Shown here: piece after piece, positions 18,262-27,131 of the stretch
Position numbering within the stretch: position 1 is the stretch's first letter
Layout of the letters: each line of letters begins with the position of its first letter
NCBI GenBank assembly: GCA_947626915.1
Contig: CANQUA010000013.1
Location: 1 to 52,222 of the forward strand
Source of the DNA: an uncultured Lachnospiraceae bacterium
Lineage (GTDB): Bacteria; Bacillota; Clostridia; Lachnospirales; Lachnospiraceae
Direction: 5' to 3'
DNA length: 52,222 nt
The notes under the pieces: generated by a model
Database searches by the model: none
Seen by the model: the letters and a program-made list of their open reading frames with translations, nothing else
Told to the model about the DNA's origin: nothing
Program-made: the position numbers and the translations under genes

Positions 18262-19806
18262 ATGGCAGATACGATCCTATACAAAGCGTTTCCGTCCCGG
18301 GAGGCGACGCTGCATTTATTCGATGAAACAGGCCTGATCCAGTCGATTCCGCTGAGAGGCCGGATGCTGGTCGGCAGAAATTCTTCCGGTCATGTGTGCG
18401 ATATTGCCTTGAATCCGCAGTATATTTCGAGACGGCACGGAGAGATTGATCAGTCTGAGGATCAGTATTTTTATACGGATCTGCTCAGTATGAACGGGAC
18501 CGGCATAAACGGGAAGATATTGTGCAGCCGCACGGAATATCTGCGCGAGGAGCTGCATAACGGGGATGTGATTACGTTCGGTGTGCAGTATATGAAAGGC
18601 AAGCCGCAGAACCGGGTCATCGGATTGTTCACGCAGACGGAAACGCCGATTTGCTGGCAGAGTCTTCCGCTGACGGAGGATATTGCGGAGCTGCAGATCG
18701 GCAGGGCGGTTTCGGAGGGGATCGAGATGAAAGATGCGGCGGTCTCTGAAAAGCACGCGTCCTTTTTCCGCTCCAGCGGCGGCTGGGCGATCATTGACCA
18801 TAACAGCACCAACGGAGTCAGTCTGAACGGGAAAAAGGTATTGTACCCGCAGTATCTGTCGCCGTTCGATGTGGTTCGGATCGCGGACGCGTATTTTGTG
18901 TTTTTCGGCGACTGGCTGATTTATTCCGCGGGACGCAGGGTAGAGGGGCCGGATGAAGCGGATTCCGGGCGGCCGGTGCGCGGCAAGCAGCTTTGCATCC
19001 ATATTGTTCAGCGCAGCGTATTCCAGCGTTTCAAAAAGATGATGCTTCTGCAGGACATCGACGTGACGGTCAGCGACGGAGAAATGGTCCTGATCCTCGG
19101 CGGGTCCGGCGCGGGCAAGACGACCTTTGTAAACGCCGTGATGGGATATGAGAAAGCGAAGGGCAAAATCACCTACGGCGACACGGATATTTATGAAGAG
19201 TATGAGAGGATGAAGTATGAGATCGGTTTCGTGCCGCAGCAGGATCTTCTGCGGGGCAGCGACACCGTGTATGATACGCTGGCCAACGCGGCGGAGATGA
19301 AGCTTCCCAGGGGAATGTCCGGAGAAAAGCGCGAGGATCGGATCCGGGAGGTGCTGGAAGACCTTGGACTGACGCCGGAGAAGGATTCGCTGGTATCCAA
19401 ACTGAGCGGCGGGCAGAGGAAGAGACTGAGCATCGCCGTGGAATATATTTCCGATCCGAGCCTGTTTTTTCTGGATGAGCCGGATTCCGGACTGGACGAT
19501 ATCATAGGAGAGGGCCTGATGGAGAATCTGCGCGGCATCGCGGACAAGGGAAAGATCGTGATGATCATTACGCACAGTCCGGAACGCGCCCGCAAATTCC
19601 TGGACAAGGTGATCGTACTGGCGAAAAGCACCGAGGACAACTGCGGACATCTGGCATTTTTCGGGAGCGTGCAGGAAGCGTTCGATTTCTTTGAGACGGA
19701 CACGTTCCGCGGGATCATAAAAAGGATCAACCGGAAAGATGAGAACGGAGAGGGCCTGGCGGATTATTATATTGAGAAATATAATGCGGGGAACAGGAGG
19801 AAATAG
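18262..19806 (+). CDS. Double-FHA domain ABC transporter ATPase
   Basis: A 514-residue cytoplasmic protein, 24 bases after the kinase gene. Two forkhead-associated domains bind phosphothreonine peptides: FHA1 at about 30-110 (VGRN, ISRRHGEI, SMNGTGING) and FHA2 at about 140-215 (IGRA, VSEKHASF, NSTNGVSLNG), both keeping the Arg, Ser/His and Asn signature residues. The ABC domain follows from about 245: Walker A GGSGAGKTT (about 280-288), signature LSGGQRKRLSIAVE (about 381), Walker B LFFLDEPDSGLD (about 402) and the H-loop THSPERA (about 436). It resembles the ABCG/White-type ATPases. The order FHA-FHA-ABC is the same as in mycobacterial Rv1747, where a Ser/Thr kinase controls the transporter, but here the membrane part is a separate gene. 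ATG follows aaagggagaa. Confidence 0.93.
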   Translation: MADTILYKAFPSREATLHLFDETGLIQSIPLRGRMLVGRNSSGHVCDIALNPQYISRRHGEIDQSEDQYFYTDLLSMNGTGINGKILCSRTEYLREELHNGDVITFGVQYMKGKPQNRVIGLFTQTETPICWQSLPLTEDIAELQIGRAVSEGIEMKDAAVSEKHASFFRSSGGWAIIDHNSTNGVSLNGKKVLYPQYLSPFDVVRIADAYFVFFGDWLIYSAGRRVEGPDEADSGRPVRGKQLCIHIVQRSVFQRFKKMMLLQDIDVTVSDGEMVLILGGSGAGKTTFVNAVMGYEKAKGKITYGDTDIYEEYERMKYEIGFVPQQDLLRGSDTVYDTLANAAEMKLPRGMSGEKREDRIREVLEDLGLTPEKDSLVSKLSGGQRKRLSIAVEYISDPSLFFLDEPDSGLDDIIGEGLMENLRGIADKGKIVMIITHSPERARKFLDKVIVLAKSTEDNCGHLAFFGSVQEAFDFFETDTFRGIIKRINRKDENGEGLADYYIEKYNAGNRRK

Positions 19807-19810
19807 AGCG

Positions 19811-20692
19811 ATGGGAGAATCTCGTTTGGGACGGATGGGACAGATCCGGGTATACACGGGGAAATGCTTCCGTATCTTTTTTCATGAAAAAGGCTGGAAA
19901 TCCCTGGTCAGTACGCTTCTGATCTCCGTGATTTTGGCGTGGGTCATCGGCGATAATACGTTTATTGTCAATGAGAGCACCAAAACCGGGATTTTCGCGA
20001 TGGTCTGCGGGGCCGTGTGGACGGGGCTGTTCAATTCGATCCAGTCGGTCTGCCGGGAGAGGGCGATCATTAAGCGGGAGCACAGGACGGGACTGCATAT
20101 ATCCTCGTACATCATTGCCCATATGCTCTATGAGTTTGTCCTCTGTGTGGCGGAAGCGGTCATCTTTACAGTAGTTTTCGGAATCATCCGGAGTTTCCCG
20201 AGCCACGGCGTGCTCTTTGAATGGATCGGGATCGAGTTCTTTGTCGCATTTACGCTGACCATATTCTGCTCGGATGCGCTGGGACTGATGGTATCGTGTA
20301 TCGTGAAAACGGAGAACGCCGCCATGACGGTGATGCCGTTTGTGCTGATCATTCAGCTGGTCATGTCCGGCGTGATGTTTACGCTTCCCGAGGACGCGGA
20401 GTTTGTCAAGGAACTGACCATCAGCAAATGGAGTCTGTCCGCGTTCTGCAGCTCCGCGGATCTGAATGAGCTCCCAACGAAGGATACGCTGGAGAAATTC
20501 AAGGAAGCTATGCTGTCGGACACGAGTATCCACAGCTGGAAGGACCTGAATCTGACCCAGACCTATGATATGGAGTATGATGCTTCCGTGCAGCATGTGG
20601 TGTTGACCTGGCTGGTGCTGATCGCATACAGCGCGGTCTATGGATTCATAGGGATCCTGTTTTTGAAGCTGGTGGATCTGGACAAGCGGTAG
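19811..20692 (+). CDS. ABC-2-type transporter permease, partner of the FHA-ATPase
   Basis: A 293-residue membrane protein. ATG at 19811 has aggagg 10 bases upstream; it starts 4 bases after the stop of the ATPase gene, so translation is probably coupled. Six hydrophobic segments can be seen, including LVSTLLISVILAWVIGD, IFAMVCGAVWTGLFNSI, HMLYEFVLCVAEAVIFTVVF, FFVAFTLTIFCSDALGLMV, MTVMPFVLIIQLVMSGVMF and TWLVLIAYSAVYGFIGILF. This is the ABC-2/ABCG membrane-domain layout with a larger external loop between segments five and six. It should form a dimer with two ATPase subunits and export an unknown lipid, glycolipid or peptide. Phosphorylation by the upstream kinase and binding by the FHA domains are the likely control. 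Confidence 0.88.
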   Translation: MGESRLGRMGQIRVYTGKCFRIFFHEKGWKSLVSTLLISVILAWVIGDNTFIVNESTKTGIFAMVCGAVWTGLFNSIQSVCRERAIIKREHRTGLHISSYIIAHMLYEFVLCVAEAVIFTVVFGIIRSFPSHGVLFEWIGIEFFVAFTLTIFCSDALGLMVSCIVKTENAAMTVMPFVLIIQLVMSGVMFTLPEDAEFVKELTISKWSLSAFCSSADLNELPTKDTLEKFKEAMLSDTSIHSWKDLNLTQTYDMEYDASVQHVVLTWLVLIAYSAVYGFIGILFLKLVDLDKR

Positions 20693-20731
20693 CCGTTTTA
20701 CGGAATAGGCTCGGAAAATGTGGGGATTCCA

Positions 20732-21460
20732 ATGATTCAATATGCGTATATAACCGATAAAGGCGGCCGCGCCGTGAATGAGGACGCAGTCGCGGCCGTG
20801 ACGCGGGACGGCGCTTGTGGTTTTATCGTATGCGACGGTCTCGGCGGCCACGGCAGCGGGGATCTGGCGTCCGCGAGGACGGCGGAGAGGTTCCGGGATA
20901 TTTTTGCGCGGGTAGGTTCTCCGGACGGGTCTTTCCTGAAGCTCTTTTTTACGGAGGCGCAGGAGGGGCTGCTGTCGGATCAGGCCAGAATGAAGGCCGC
21001 GAACCGGATGAGGACGACGGCGGCCGCGCTGGTGATCGAGGGAGGAACGGTCTGGATCGGCCACATCGGGGATTCCCGCGTATACGGGTTCGCGGACGGA
21101 GCGGTCGTCCTGCAGACGCGCGATCACAGTGTGCCGGAAGCGCTTTTTCGGGCAGGCCGGATCCGGGAAGAAGAGATCCGCTTTCACCCGGACAGAAATA
21201 AACTGCTGAACGTTCTGGGCGCGCAGAAAGAACGATTCCGCTTTTCGGCGGCGGGACCGATGGATCTGCGGCGGTTTCAGGCCTTTTTGCTCTGTTCGGA
21301 CGGTTTTTGGGAATATGTGGATGAGGCGGCCATGTGCCGCTGCCTGCACGGAGCGAAAAGCGCGCAGGATTGGCTGGACAGCATGGTGTCGGAGCTGGTC
21401 CGCGCGGGCAGAAGTCACGAGATGGACAATTATTCGGCGGTCGCGGTCTGGAACCGGTAG
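20732..21460 (+). CDS. PP2C-family Ser/Thr protein phosphatase
   Basis: A 242-residue soluble phosphatase that would reverse phosphorylation by the kinase three genes upstream. The PPM motifs are present in order: a start with TDKGGRAVNEDAV, the metal-binding FIVCDGLGGHGSGD, the IGDSRVYGFADGAV strand with TRDHS, and the C-terminal LLCSDGFWEYVD followed by DNYSAVAVW. The metal-binding aspartates in these motifs are retained, so it is probably active. There are no membrane segments. The chosen ATG at 20732 is preceded by a purine run (gggga); an in-frame GTG at 20720 is an alternative adding four residues. It ends the operon, 39 bases after the permease, and faces the phosphate-sensor kinase gene tail to tail. 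Confidence 0.92.
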   Translation: MIQYAYITDKGGRAVNEDAVAAVTRDGACGFIVCDGLGGHGSGDLASARTAERFRDIFARVGSPDGSFLKLFFTEAQEGLLSDQARMKAANRMRTTAAALVIEGGTVWIGHIGDSRVYGFADGAVVLQTRDHSVPEALFRAGRIREEEIRFHPDRNKLLNVLGAQKERFRFSAAGPMDLRRFQAFLLCSDGFWEYVDEAAMCRCLHGAKSAQDWLDSMVSELVRAGRSHEMDNYSAVAVWNR

Positions 21461-21501
21461 GACCGCCTTATCATTTCCGGAAGAAATCGCAGATTGGAGG
21501 A

Positions 21502-21579
21502 GCGGCGACCAGGCCGGACAGAAGCCAGGCGGCCTGCGGGGCGGCGACTAGCCCGGACAGAAGCCCGGCGGCCGGCGGC
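21502..21579 (+). repeat. 39-bp tandem repeat, two units, between convergent genes
   Basis: Units at 21502-21540 and 21541-21579, each starting gcggcgac and containing ccggacagaagcc, differ at only a few bases. They fill half of the gap between the phosphatase gene and the sensor kinase gene. A GC-rich minisatellite; no clear terminator hairpin with a T run is seen here. Confidence 0.75.
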
Positions 21580-21617
21580 GCTCAGAAACCGGCGCTGAAA
21601 AAGAGAACAGGGGCGGA

Positions 21618-23285
21618 TCAGGCGTCCCCGGAATCAGGGAAAACCACAGTAATAGCCGTCCCCTCGCCCTCCGCACTGTGCAGTTCGATTTTCGCATGGT
21701 GCAGCCTTGCGGCGTGTTTAACGATAGACAGTCCCAGCCCCGTGCCGCCCAGTTCTTTGGAACGGCTCTTGTCCACCCGGTAAAAACGCTCGAAAATGCG
21801 CTCCTGGTGTTCCGGCAGGATACCGATCCCCGTATCGGCTACGCAAAGGCGGACGGTCCCCGCGCAGCGGTTCACCGATACCGTTACCGTGCCGCCGGGC
21901 CGGTTATATTTGACCGCGTTATCCGCCAGATTGTATACGATGCTCTCGAGAAGCTGCGGCACGCCGTCCAGCACAGCGTGTTCTCCATCGACGCTTATGG
22001 AAACCTCGGCGGTTTCCGCTTCGCCAGAGAGCGAACGGACCGTCTCGGCCGCCACCGCGTAGAGATCGACGTTTTCCCGCTTCAGATCGCCCGCGCCCTC
22101 GTCCAGATGGGAGAGCCGGATGATATCTTCCACCAGCCGGATCATGCGCTGGGCCTCTCCCTGGATCCGGGTATAGAACCCCATGCGGTCCTCTTCCCTG
22201 ACGATGCCGTTGGACAAAAGCTCCGCCGATCCGGCGATGATCTGCAGGGGCGTTTTCAGTTCGTGGGAAACGTTCGCCGTAAATTCCCGCCGCATCTGTT
22301 CCGCCTGCGCTTTTTCCGTCACGTCGAGCGCGAGAAGCACCGCGCCGGTTACCGCGCCGTCCTCGGATACGGGGCTTAGATCCAGCTGATAGTTCCTGCC
22401 TTTTAATTCGACGTTTCTTTCCGCCCGGACGCCCGTTTCCATCGCGGAGAGGAGATCGGATATCTCCATGCTCCGGTTGACGGACAGCATATGCCGTCCG
22501 ATGCAGTCCCGGCCTGTATCGAACAATTCCGCCGCCGCGCGATTGATCTCCAGGATGATCCCCTTGGTATTCAGGGCAATGATCCCCTCCGTCATATTTT
22601 CCGTGACGGTCTCAAATTCCTCTTGCTTTTTCCGCAGTTTCTCCGTTTGGATCCGAATCTGCCGCTGCTGGGCGTCGATCCGGCGCAAAAGCGGCGAAAG
22701 TTCGTCGTAACCCTCGTTGTTCAGGGGGTCGTCCAGATTCAGACGGTTCAGCGGCTCGGTGATATGCCTGGAAAGCCGGTATGCCAGAAAGAGCGACAGA
22801 CCGACCGCGATCACAATAATCACGGCGATGGGCTGCGCCATTCCGAGCAGCAGCGTCAGCAGCGTATTCTGGGCGACGGAGAGGCGCACGACGGTTCCGT
22901 CCGACAGACGCCGGGCGCTGTAGAGGGTGCGTTCCATCAGGGTCACCGAATAGCGCGAACTTTCCCCGTATCCGGTCGATAAGGCTTCTTTCATTTCCTC
23001 GCGCTCCAGATGGTTCTCCATTTCCGAGGCCTGCGCTTCGCTGTCGAAAAGCACCGCGCCGTCCGCGCCGATCCACGTGACGCGGTATCCCCGGGCGTCC
23101 AGCCCATCGAAATACGCCGCGCCCGCACATTCAGCGCCCTGCGCGGCCAGCTCCGTCTGCGTCCTTAATTGGTTCCGCTGAACATTTCCGAAGTAATTAT
23201 AAAGGATTCCGAGAAACAGCGCCGCGGAAGCGAGGAAAACCGCGATCGTCACAAGGCAGATCGATTGGAAGATTCGTTTGGTCAT
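21618..23285 (-). CDS. phoR: Phosphate-sensor histidine kinase (PhoR type)
   Basis: A 555-residue membrane histidine kinase, last gene of the phosphate operon. The start used is the ATG at 23285, 7 bases after GGAGG and overlapping the regulator stop (ATGA). Two transmembrane segments (about 9-31 and 146-168) enclose an external sensor region; then comes a HAMP-like helix and a PAS domain (about 222-325, MTEGIIALNTKGIILEINRA). The HisKA motif is ANVSHELKTPLQ with the phosphorylated H341, followed by the ATPase N box LADNAVKYN, the G1 box DTGIGI and the G2 box GGTGLGLSI. TM-PAS-HisKA-HATPase next to pst genes is the standard PhoR layout. It should phosphorylate the regulator encoded just upstream when phosphate is scarce, with PhoU and the Pst transporter relaying the signal. 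Confidence 0.9.
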   Translation of the reverse strand: MTKRIFQSICLVTIAVFLASAALFLGILYNYFGNVQRNQLRTQTELAAQGAECAGAAYFDGLDARGYRVTWIGADGAVLFDSEAQASEMENHLEREEMKEALSTGYGESSRYSVTLMERTLYSARRLSDGTVVRLSVAQNTLLTLLLGMAQPIAVIIVIAVGLSLFLAYRLSRHITEPLNRLNLDDPLNNEGYDELSPLLRRIDAQQRQIRIQTEKLRKKQEEFETVTENMTEGIIALNTKGIILEINRAAAELFDTGRDCIGRHMLSVNRSMEISDLLSAMETGVRAERNVELKGRNYQLDLSPVSEDGAVTGAVLLALDVTEKAQAEQMRREFTANVSHELKTPLQIIAGSAELLSNGIVREEDRMGFYTRIQGEAQRMIRLVEDIIRLSHLDEGAGDLKRENVDLYAVAAETVRSLSGEAETAEVSISVDGEHAVLDGVPQLLESIVYNLADNAVKYNRPGGTVTVSVNRCAGTVRLCVADTGIGILPEHQERIFERFYRVDKSRSKELGGTGLGLSIVKHAARLHHAKIELHSAEGEGTAITVVFPDSGDA

Positions 23286-23950
23286 CGGTCGGCCTCCAAT
23301 CGGTAACCGACGCCGCGGACGGTTTTGATATGTTCGCCGCACCGGCCCAGTTTGGTGCGCAGCGTGCCGACGTGGACGTCCACGGTGCGCGTCTCGCTCG
23401 CGTAATCGTCCCCCCAGACGCTGAGCCGGAGCTGGTCCCGCGTGAACGCTTTTCCGGGGCTTTCCATGAATTTGCGGAGCAGTTCGTATTCCTTAAAGGT
23501 AAGTTCCACGCGCTTCCCGCCGGAGAGTACGATATGCTGCGCCGTGTCCATCTGGATCCCGCCGAGCGAGAGAACTTCGCGCTCCCCGGCCGGACGCGCG
23601 CGCCGCAAAAGCGCCTTTACCCGCGATACCAGCTCCATCATGCCGAAAGGCTTGGCCAGATAATCGTCGGCCCCGAGATCGAGGCCGATCACTTTGTCAT
23701 ATTCGGAGCCTTTGGCCGTCGCCATGATGACCGGCACCGTGTTTCCGCCTGCCCGCAGCCGTTTCAGGATATGGATGCCATCCTCTCCGGGCAGCATGAT
23801 GTCCAGAAGAACCAGTTCGGGATCGTGCTCGGAGAGGGCCTCATAAAAGGACTCGCCGTCCGGAAAGCCTTTTGCCTCAAATCCCGCGGAATTTAAGGTA
23901 TATATCATCAGATCGCGGATACCGCTGTCGTCCTCTACGCAGAAGATCAT
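23282..23950 (-). CDS. OmpR-family phosphate response regulator (PhoB/PhoP type)
   Basis: A 222-residue two-domain regulator. The receiver domain has the acidic pocket E6-D7-D8, phosphoacceptor D50 (LLDIMLPGEDG), the conserved Thr/Ala region (MATAKGSE) and the lysine of LAKPFG. The C-terminal winged helix (VELTFKEYELLRKF, TRTVDVHVGTLRTKLG, VRGVGYRL) binds direct repeats. ATG at 23950 is 8 bases after AAGGAAG; an in-frame GTG three codons upstream overlaps that site and is less likely. The gene sits between phoU and the sensor kinase gene, with a four-base overlap into the latter. Its likely binding site is the TTTACA direct repeat at 28027-28043. In clostridia both phoB and phoP names are used, so no symbol is given. 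Confidence 0.92.
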   Translation of the reverse strand: MIFCVEDDSGIRDLMIYTLNSAGFEAKGFPDGESFYEALSEHDPELVLLDIMLPGEDGIHILKRLRAGGNTVPVIMATAKGSEYDKVIGLDLGADDYLAKPFGMMELVSRVKALLRRARPAGEREVLSLGGIQMDTAQHIVLSGGKRVELTFKEYELLRKFMESPGKAFTRDQLRLSVWGDDYASETRTVDVHVGTLRTKLGRCGEHIKTVRGVGYRLEADR

Positions 23951-23998
23951 GGGAAACACTTCCTTTCAGAACCTATTATAGCATGGTCCGCGGTTTTT

Positions 23999-24658
23999 TC
24001 AATCGGCCCCCTGGGGCGAGTTTTTCTCCCCGGTAACGGAAAACAGCACCCATTCGGCAATGTTTACGGCGTGATCGCCGATGCGCTCGAAATATTTGGC
24101 GACCATCAAAAGGTCGAGGGCGTATTCTCCATCGGTGGGGGATTGCGCGATCAGGGAGATCAGGCTGTTTTTGATCGTCATAAAATAATCGTCCACGATA
24201 TCGTCGGAAGCGATGACCGCTTCGGCGGTGGAAGTATCCTGCTTCACATAGGCGTCCACGCTGTCCGTGACCATTTTGCTGGCCGCTTTTGCCATCTCCC
24301 GGATCCCGATATGCTCCGGGAGCGTTCTGCCGTTCAGAAAAGGCAGGATTTCCGCGATGTCCTCCGCCTGGTCTCCGATCCGCTCCATATCCGTGATCAT
24401 TTTCAAGGCGGCGGATATCTGCCGCAGGTCCCGCGCCACCGGCTGCTGCTGCAGGAAAAGCCGCAGGCAGATGGATTCGATCTGCCGTTCCTTTTCGTCG
24501 ATCTCGTGATCGAGCGGAGCGATCTTCGCCGCTAATGCGTCGTCCTTTTGGATCAGCGCGGAAGCCGCGAGGGAAATCACTTCTTCGCACAGCGCCCCCA
24601 TCCGGATCAGCTCCTGTCCCAGCGTGTTAAGCTGCTCGTCAAACCGTTTCCTCATCAT
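23999..24658 (-). CDS. phoU: Phosphate transport system regulator PhoU
   Basis: A 219-residue all-helical protein of the usual PhoU length, made of two similar three-helix halves. The family is seen from the opening [17 protein letters not shown], the metal-binding-type segments [12 protein letters not shown] and [15 protein letters not shown] in the first half, and the matching [18 protein letters not shown] near the C-terminus. PhoU links the Pst transporter to the sensor kinase and keeps the Pho response off when phosphate is plentiful. ATG overlaps the pstB stop (ATGA) and is preceded by GGGGAGG at 5 bases, so the two are translationally coupled. Confidence 0.95.
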   Translation of the reverse strand: MMRKRFDEQLNTLGQELIRMGALCEEVISLAASALIQKDDALAAKIAPLDHEIDEKERQIESICLRLFLQQQPVARDLRQISAALKMITDMERIGDQAEDIAEILPFLNGRTLPEHIGIREMAKAASKMVTDSVDAYVKQDTSTAEAVIASDDIVDDYFMTIKNSLISLIAQSPTDGEYALDLLMVAKYFERIGDHAVNIAEWVLFSVTGEKNSPQGAD

Positions 24659-25413
24659 CCAAACCTCCCCGTGATATAGTCCTCGGTCCGCCTGTCCTCC
24701 GGCTGGGAGAACATTTTCTCCGTATCCCCGTATTCGATCAGTTCCCCTAAAAGGAAAAACGCCGTCCGGTCCGAGATCCGCACCGCCTGCTGCATATTGT
24801 GCGTGACGATGACGATCGTATACTCCTTTTTGAGCTCCGTCGCCAGGTCTTCAATCTTTGAGGTAGAGATCGGGTCCAGGGCCGAGGTGGACTCGTCCAT
24901 CAGGAGAACGTCCGGCCTGACCGCCAGGGCGCGGGCGATGCAGAGGCGCTGCTGCTGGCCGCCGGAGAGGCCCAGCGCGTTCTTTTTCAGCCGGTCTTTT
25001 ACTTCCTCCCAAATCGCGGCGTCCCGCAGGGAATGTTCCACGATGTCGTCGAGTTTCGCTTTCGCGCGGATCCCGTGGGTGCGGGGACCGTAGGCTACGT
25101 TGTCGTAGATCGACATCGGAAATGGGTTCGGCTTCTGGAATACCATGCCGATGTTTTTGCGCAGAGCCGTCACATCGCGTCCGGGCGCGTAGATCTCTTC
25201 CCCGCGGTAGGTCAGCGAACCGGTCACTTTCACGCCCTCGATCAGATCGTTCATGCGGTTGATCGTCCGCAGAAATGTGGATTTCCCGCAGCCGGACGGC
25301 CCGATGAGCGCCGTGATATGATGTTCGGGGATGTCGAGACAGATGTTTTTCAGCGCGTGTGTTTCACCGTAATAAAAGTCCAGGTTTTTGGCAGAAATGA
25401 TCGTATCGGTCAT
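24655..25413 (-). CDS. pstB: Phosphate ABC transporter ATP-binding protein PstB
   Basis: A 252-residue ATPase of the high-affinity phosphate importer. Clear PstB signs are the start ([17 protein letters not shown]), Walker [10 protein letters not shown], the Pst-specific Q-loop region [21 protein letters not shown], the signature [16 protein letters not shown], Walker [16 protein letters not shown] and the H-loop VTHNMQQA. Length is typical. GGAAGGAG inside the end of pstA is its ribosome site. It works with PstC and PstA in the membrane and PstS outside. Confidence 0.97.
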   Translation of the reverse strand: MTDTIISAKNLDFYYGETHALKNICLDIPEHHITALIGPSGCGKSTFLRTINRMNDLIEGVKVTGSLTYRGEEIYAPGRDVTALRKNIGMVFQKPNPFPMSIYDNVAYGPRTHGIRAKAKLDDIVEHSLRDAAIWEEVKDRLKKNALGLSGGQQQRLCIARALAVRPDVLLMDESTSALDPISTSKIEDLATELKKEYTIVIVTHNMQQAVRISDRTAFFLLGELIEYGDTEKMFSQPEDRRTEDYITGRFG

Positions 25414-25416
25414 AGG

Positions 25417-26256
25417 TCAGCTCCTTCCTAATTTTTTGCCCAGGAAACCAGCGGAAAAATTGACGGCCACCGTGAGGATCAGCAGGATGGACGCGATGGA
25501 AAAGGCAGTCGAAAAATCCGCGTTTTCTTTGGCGTAATGGTAGAGCGCGACGGTGAGCGTAGCGCCTGACGCTTTTGCCAGCCGGTCCGGGGAGAAACTC
25601 TGCATCGCCATGCTCATACCGGCGGTATACATGAGCACCGCGCTTTCTCCTGTCACCCGGCCGGCGGCAAGAATACATCCCGTGACGATGCCGTCGATGG
25701 AGGATGGCAGCACGACCGTGCGGATCATGTGCCATTTCCCGCTTCCCAGGCCCAGCGCACCCTCCCGGTAAGACATCGGCACCGTTTTCAGACTCTCCTG
25801 CGTCGACCTCATGATGGTGGGCAGGATCATGACCGCCAGCGTCAGGGAACCGGCCAGCAGCGTTTTCTGCAGTTTTAACGCCGTGCAGAATACAATGACG
25901 CCGACGAGGGCGTAAATGATGGACGGGATTCCGGCCAGCGTTTCCGACGCGAACTCGATCGCCGTCACGAACCGTTTGTTTCGGGCGTATTCCGTCAGGT
26001 AGATGGCCGCGCCCACTCCCAGCGGAAGCGCGGCGGTCAGGGAAACAATGATCACAAAAAGCGTGTTTTTGATCGCCGGCAGGATGCCCACCGTACCGTG
26101 GATGACGCTTTCGGCGGTGGACAAAAAACGCCAGCTGATGCCGCCGGTCCCCCGGAGAAGGATGTACCCGATGAGAAACAAAAGCAGGCAGGCGGTGACC
26201 GCCGCACATCCGTACAAGAGGGTCCAGCCCGCGATCGCGTAAAGTTTTCGTCTCAT
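25417..26256 (-). CDS. pstA: Phosphate ABC transporter permease PstA
   Basis: A 279-residue inner-membrane permease with six hydrophobic segments. It starts MRRKLYAIAGWTLLYG and shows the PstA-type segment LPLGVGAAIYLTEYA, ASETLAGIPSIIYALVG and the coupling-helix region EGALGLGSGKWHMIRTVVLP that contacts the ATPase. The ATG is one base after the pstC stop, with AGAGGA as ribosome site. It forms the phosphate channel with PstC. Confidence 0.95.
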   Translation of the reverse strand: MRRKLYAIAGWTLLYGCAAVTACLLLFLIGYILLRGTGGISWRFLSTAESVIHGTVGILPAIKNTLFVIIVSLTAALPLGVGAAIYLTEYARNKRFVTAIEFASETLAGIPSIIYALVGVIVFCTALKLQKTLLAGSLTLAVMILPTIMRSTQESLKTVPMSYREGALGLGSGKWHMIRTVVLPSSIDGIVTGCILAAGRVTGESAVLMYTAGMSMAMQSFSPDRLAKASGATLTVALYHYAKENADFSTAFSIASILLILTVAVNFSAGFLGKKLGRS

Positions 26257-26257
26257 G

Positions 26258-27130
26258 TCAGTCCTCTTTCTCCCGTTTCAAAACGAGGTTTAATAAGGCG
26301 TTGATCAGCATGATGAAGAGAAACAGGACAAGTCCGATGGAAAATAACGCCTGGCGCTGCAGGCTCCCGTCCTGCGAGTAGTTCAGCTCAATGGAGATGC
26401 CGGTGGTAAGAAACCGTACGGACCGGGTCAGGGCCGGCATATTGGCGACGTTTCCCGCTACCATCATAATGGCCATGGCTTCCCCGACGGCCCGTCCGAT
26501 CCCCAGCACCACCGCGGCCGCGATGCCGCTTCTGGCCGCTGGGGCGGAGACGCGGAAATACGTTTCCAGTTCAGTCGCGCCGAGAGCCAGGGACGCCTCT
26601 TCATATTCTTTCGGCACCGCCTCCAGCGCCGTCTCCGAAAGGGAGATGATGGAGGGCAGGATCATGACCGCCAGTACGAGGATGGCGGCCAGAAGACTGT
26701 CCCCGGCAGGCAGGTCCAGCAGACTGCGCAGCATCGGGACCAGGACGCACATTCCCACGAGGCCGTAGACGACCGACGGGATGCCCGCCAGCAGGCTTAC
26801 GGCCGGACGAAGGATGGCGGCGGCCTTTTTCGGCGCGGCCTTAGCCAGAAACACTGCCGTAAAGAATCCGACCGGCACGCCGATCACGATGGCTCCGGCA
26901 GTGCCGTACACAGAGGTAAGGATCAGAGGGAGGATGCCGTACTGGTCCCGTCCGGCCGCCCAGGTCTTTCCGAACAGAAAATCGGCAAGACCTATTTTTC
27001 GGATGGCCGGAATCCCTGAAAGGATGAGGTAAACGGTGATGAGCAGCACAAACCCCACCGCCGCAAGTCCGCACAGGGTGAAGAGGAGCTGCATGGCTCT
27101 CTCCACGGTTTTCCATTTCGCCGTCTTCAT
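26258..27130 (-). CDS. pstC: Phosphate ABC transporter permease PstC
   Basis: A 290-residue permease with six hydrophobic segments. The chosen ATG at 27130 lies directly after the pstS stop (27132-27134); a TTG further upstream is in frame but inside pstS and unlikely. No strong ribosome site is visible, so coupling to pstS translation is probable. PstC-type segments are TVYLILSGIPAIRKIG, GTAGAIVIGVPVGFFTAVFLA, SLLAGIPSVVYGLVGM and the coupling-loop EYEEASLALGATELETYF, followed by GIGRAVGEAMAIMMVAGN. Partner of PstA. Confidence 0.95.
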   Translation of the reverse strand: MKTAKWKTVERAMQLLFTLCGLAAVGFVLLITVYLILSGIPAIRKIGLADFLFGKTWAAGRDQYGILPLILTSVYGTAGAIVIGVPVGFFTAVFLAKAAPKKAAAILRPAVSLLAGIPSVVYGLVGMCVLVPMLRSLLDLPAGDSLLAAILVLAVMILPSIISLSETALEAVPKEYEEASLALGATELETYFRVSAPAARSGIAAAVVLGIGRAVGEAMAIMMVAGNVANMPALTRSVRFLTTGISIELNYSQDGSLQRQALFSIGLVLFLFIMLINALLNLVLKREKED

Positions 27131-27131
27131 A

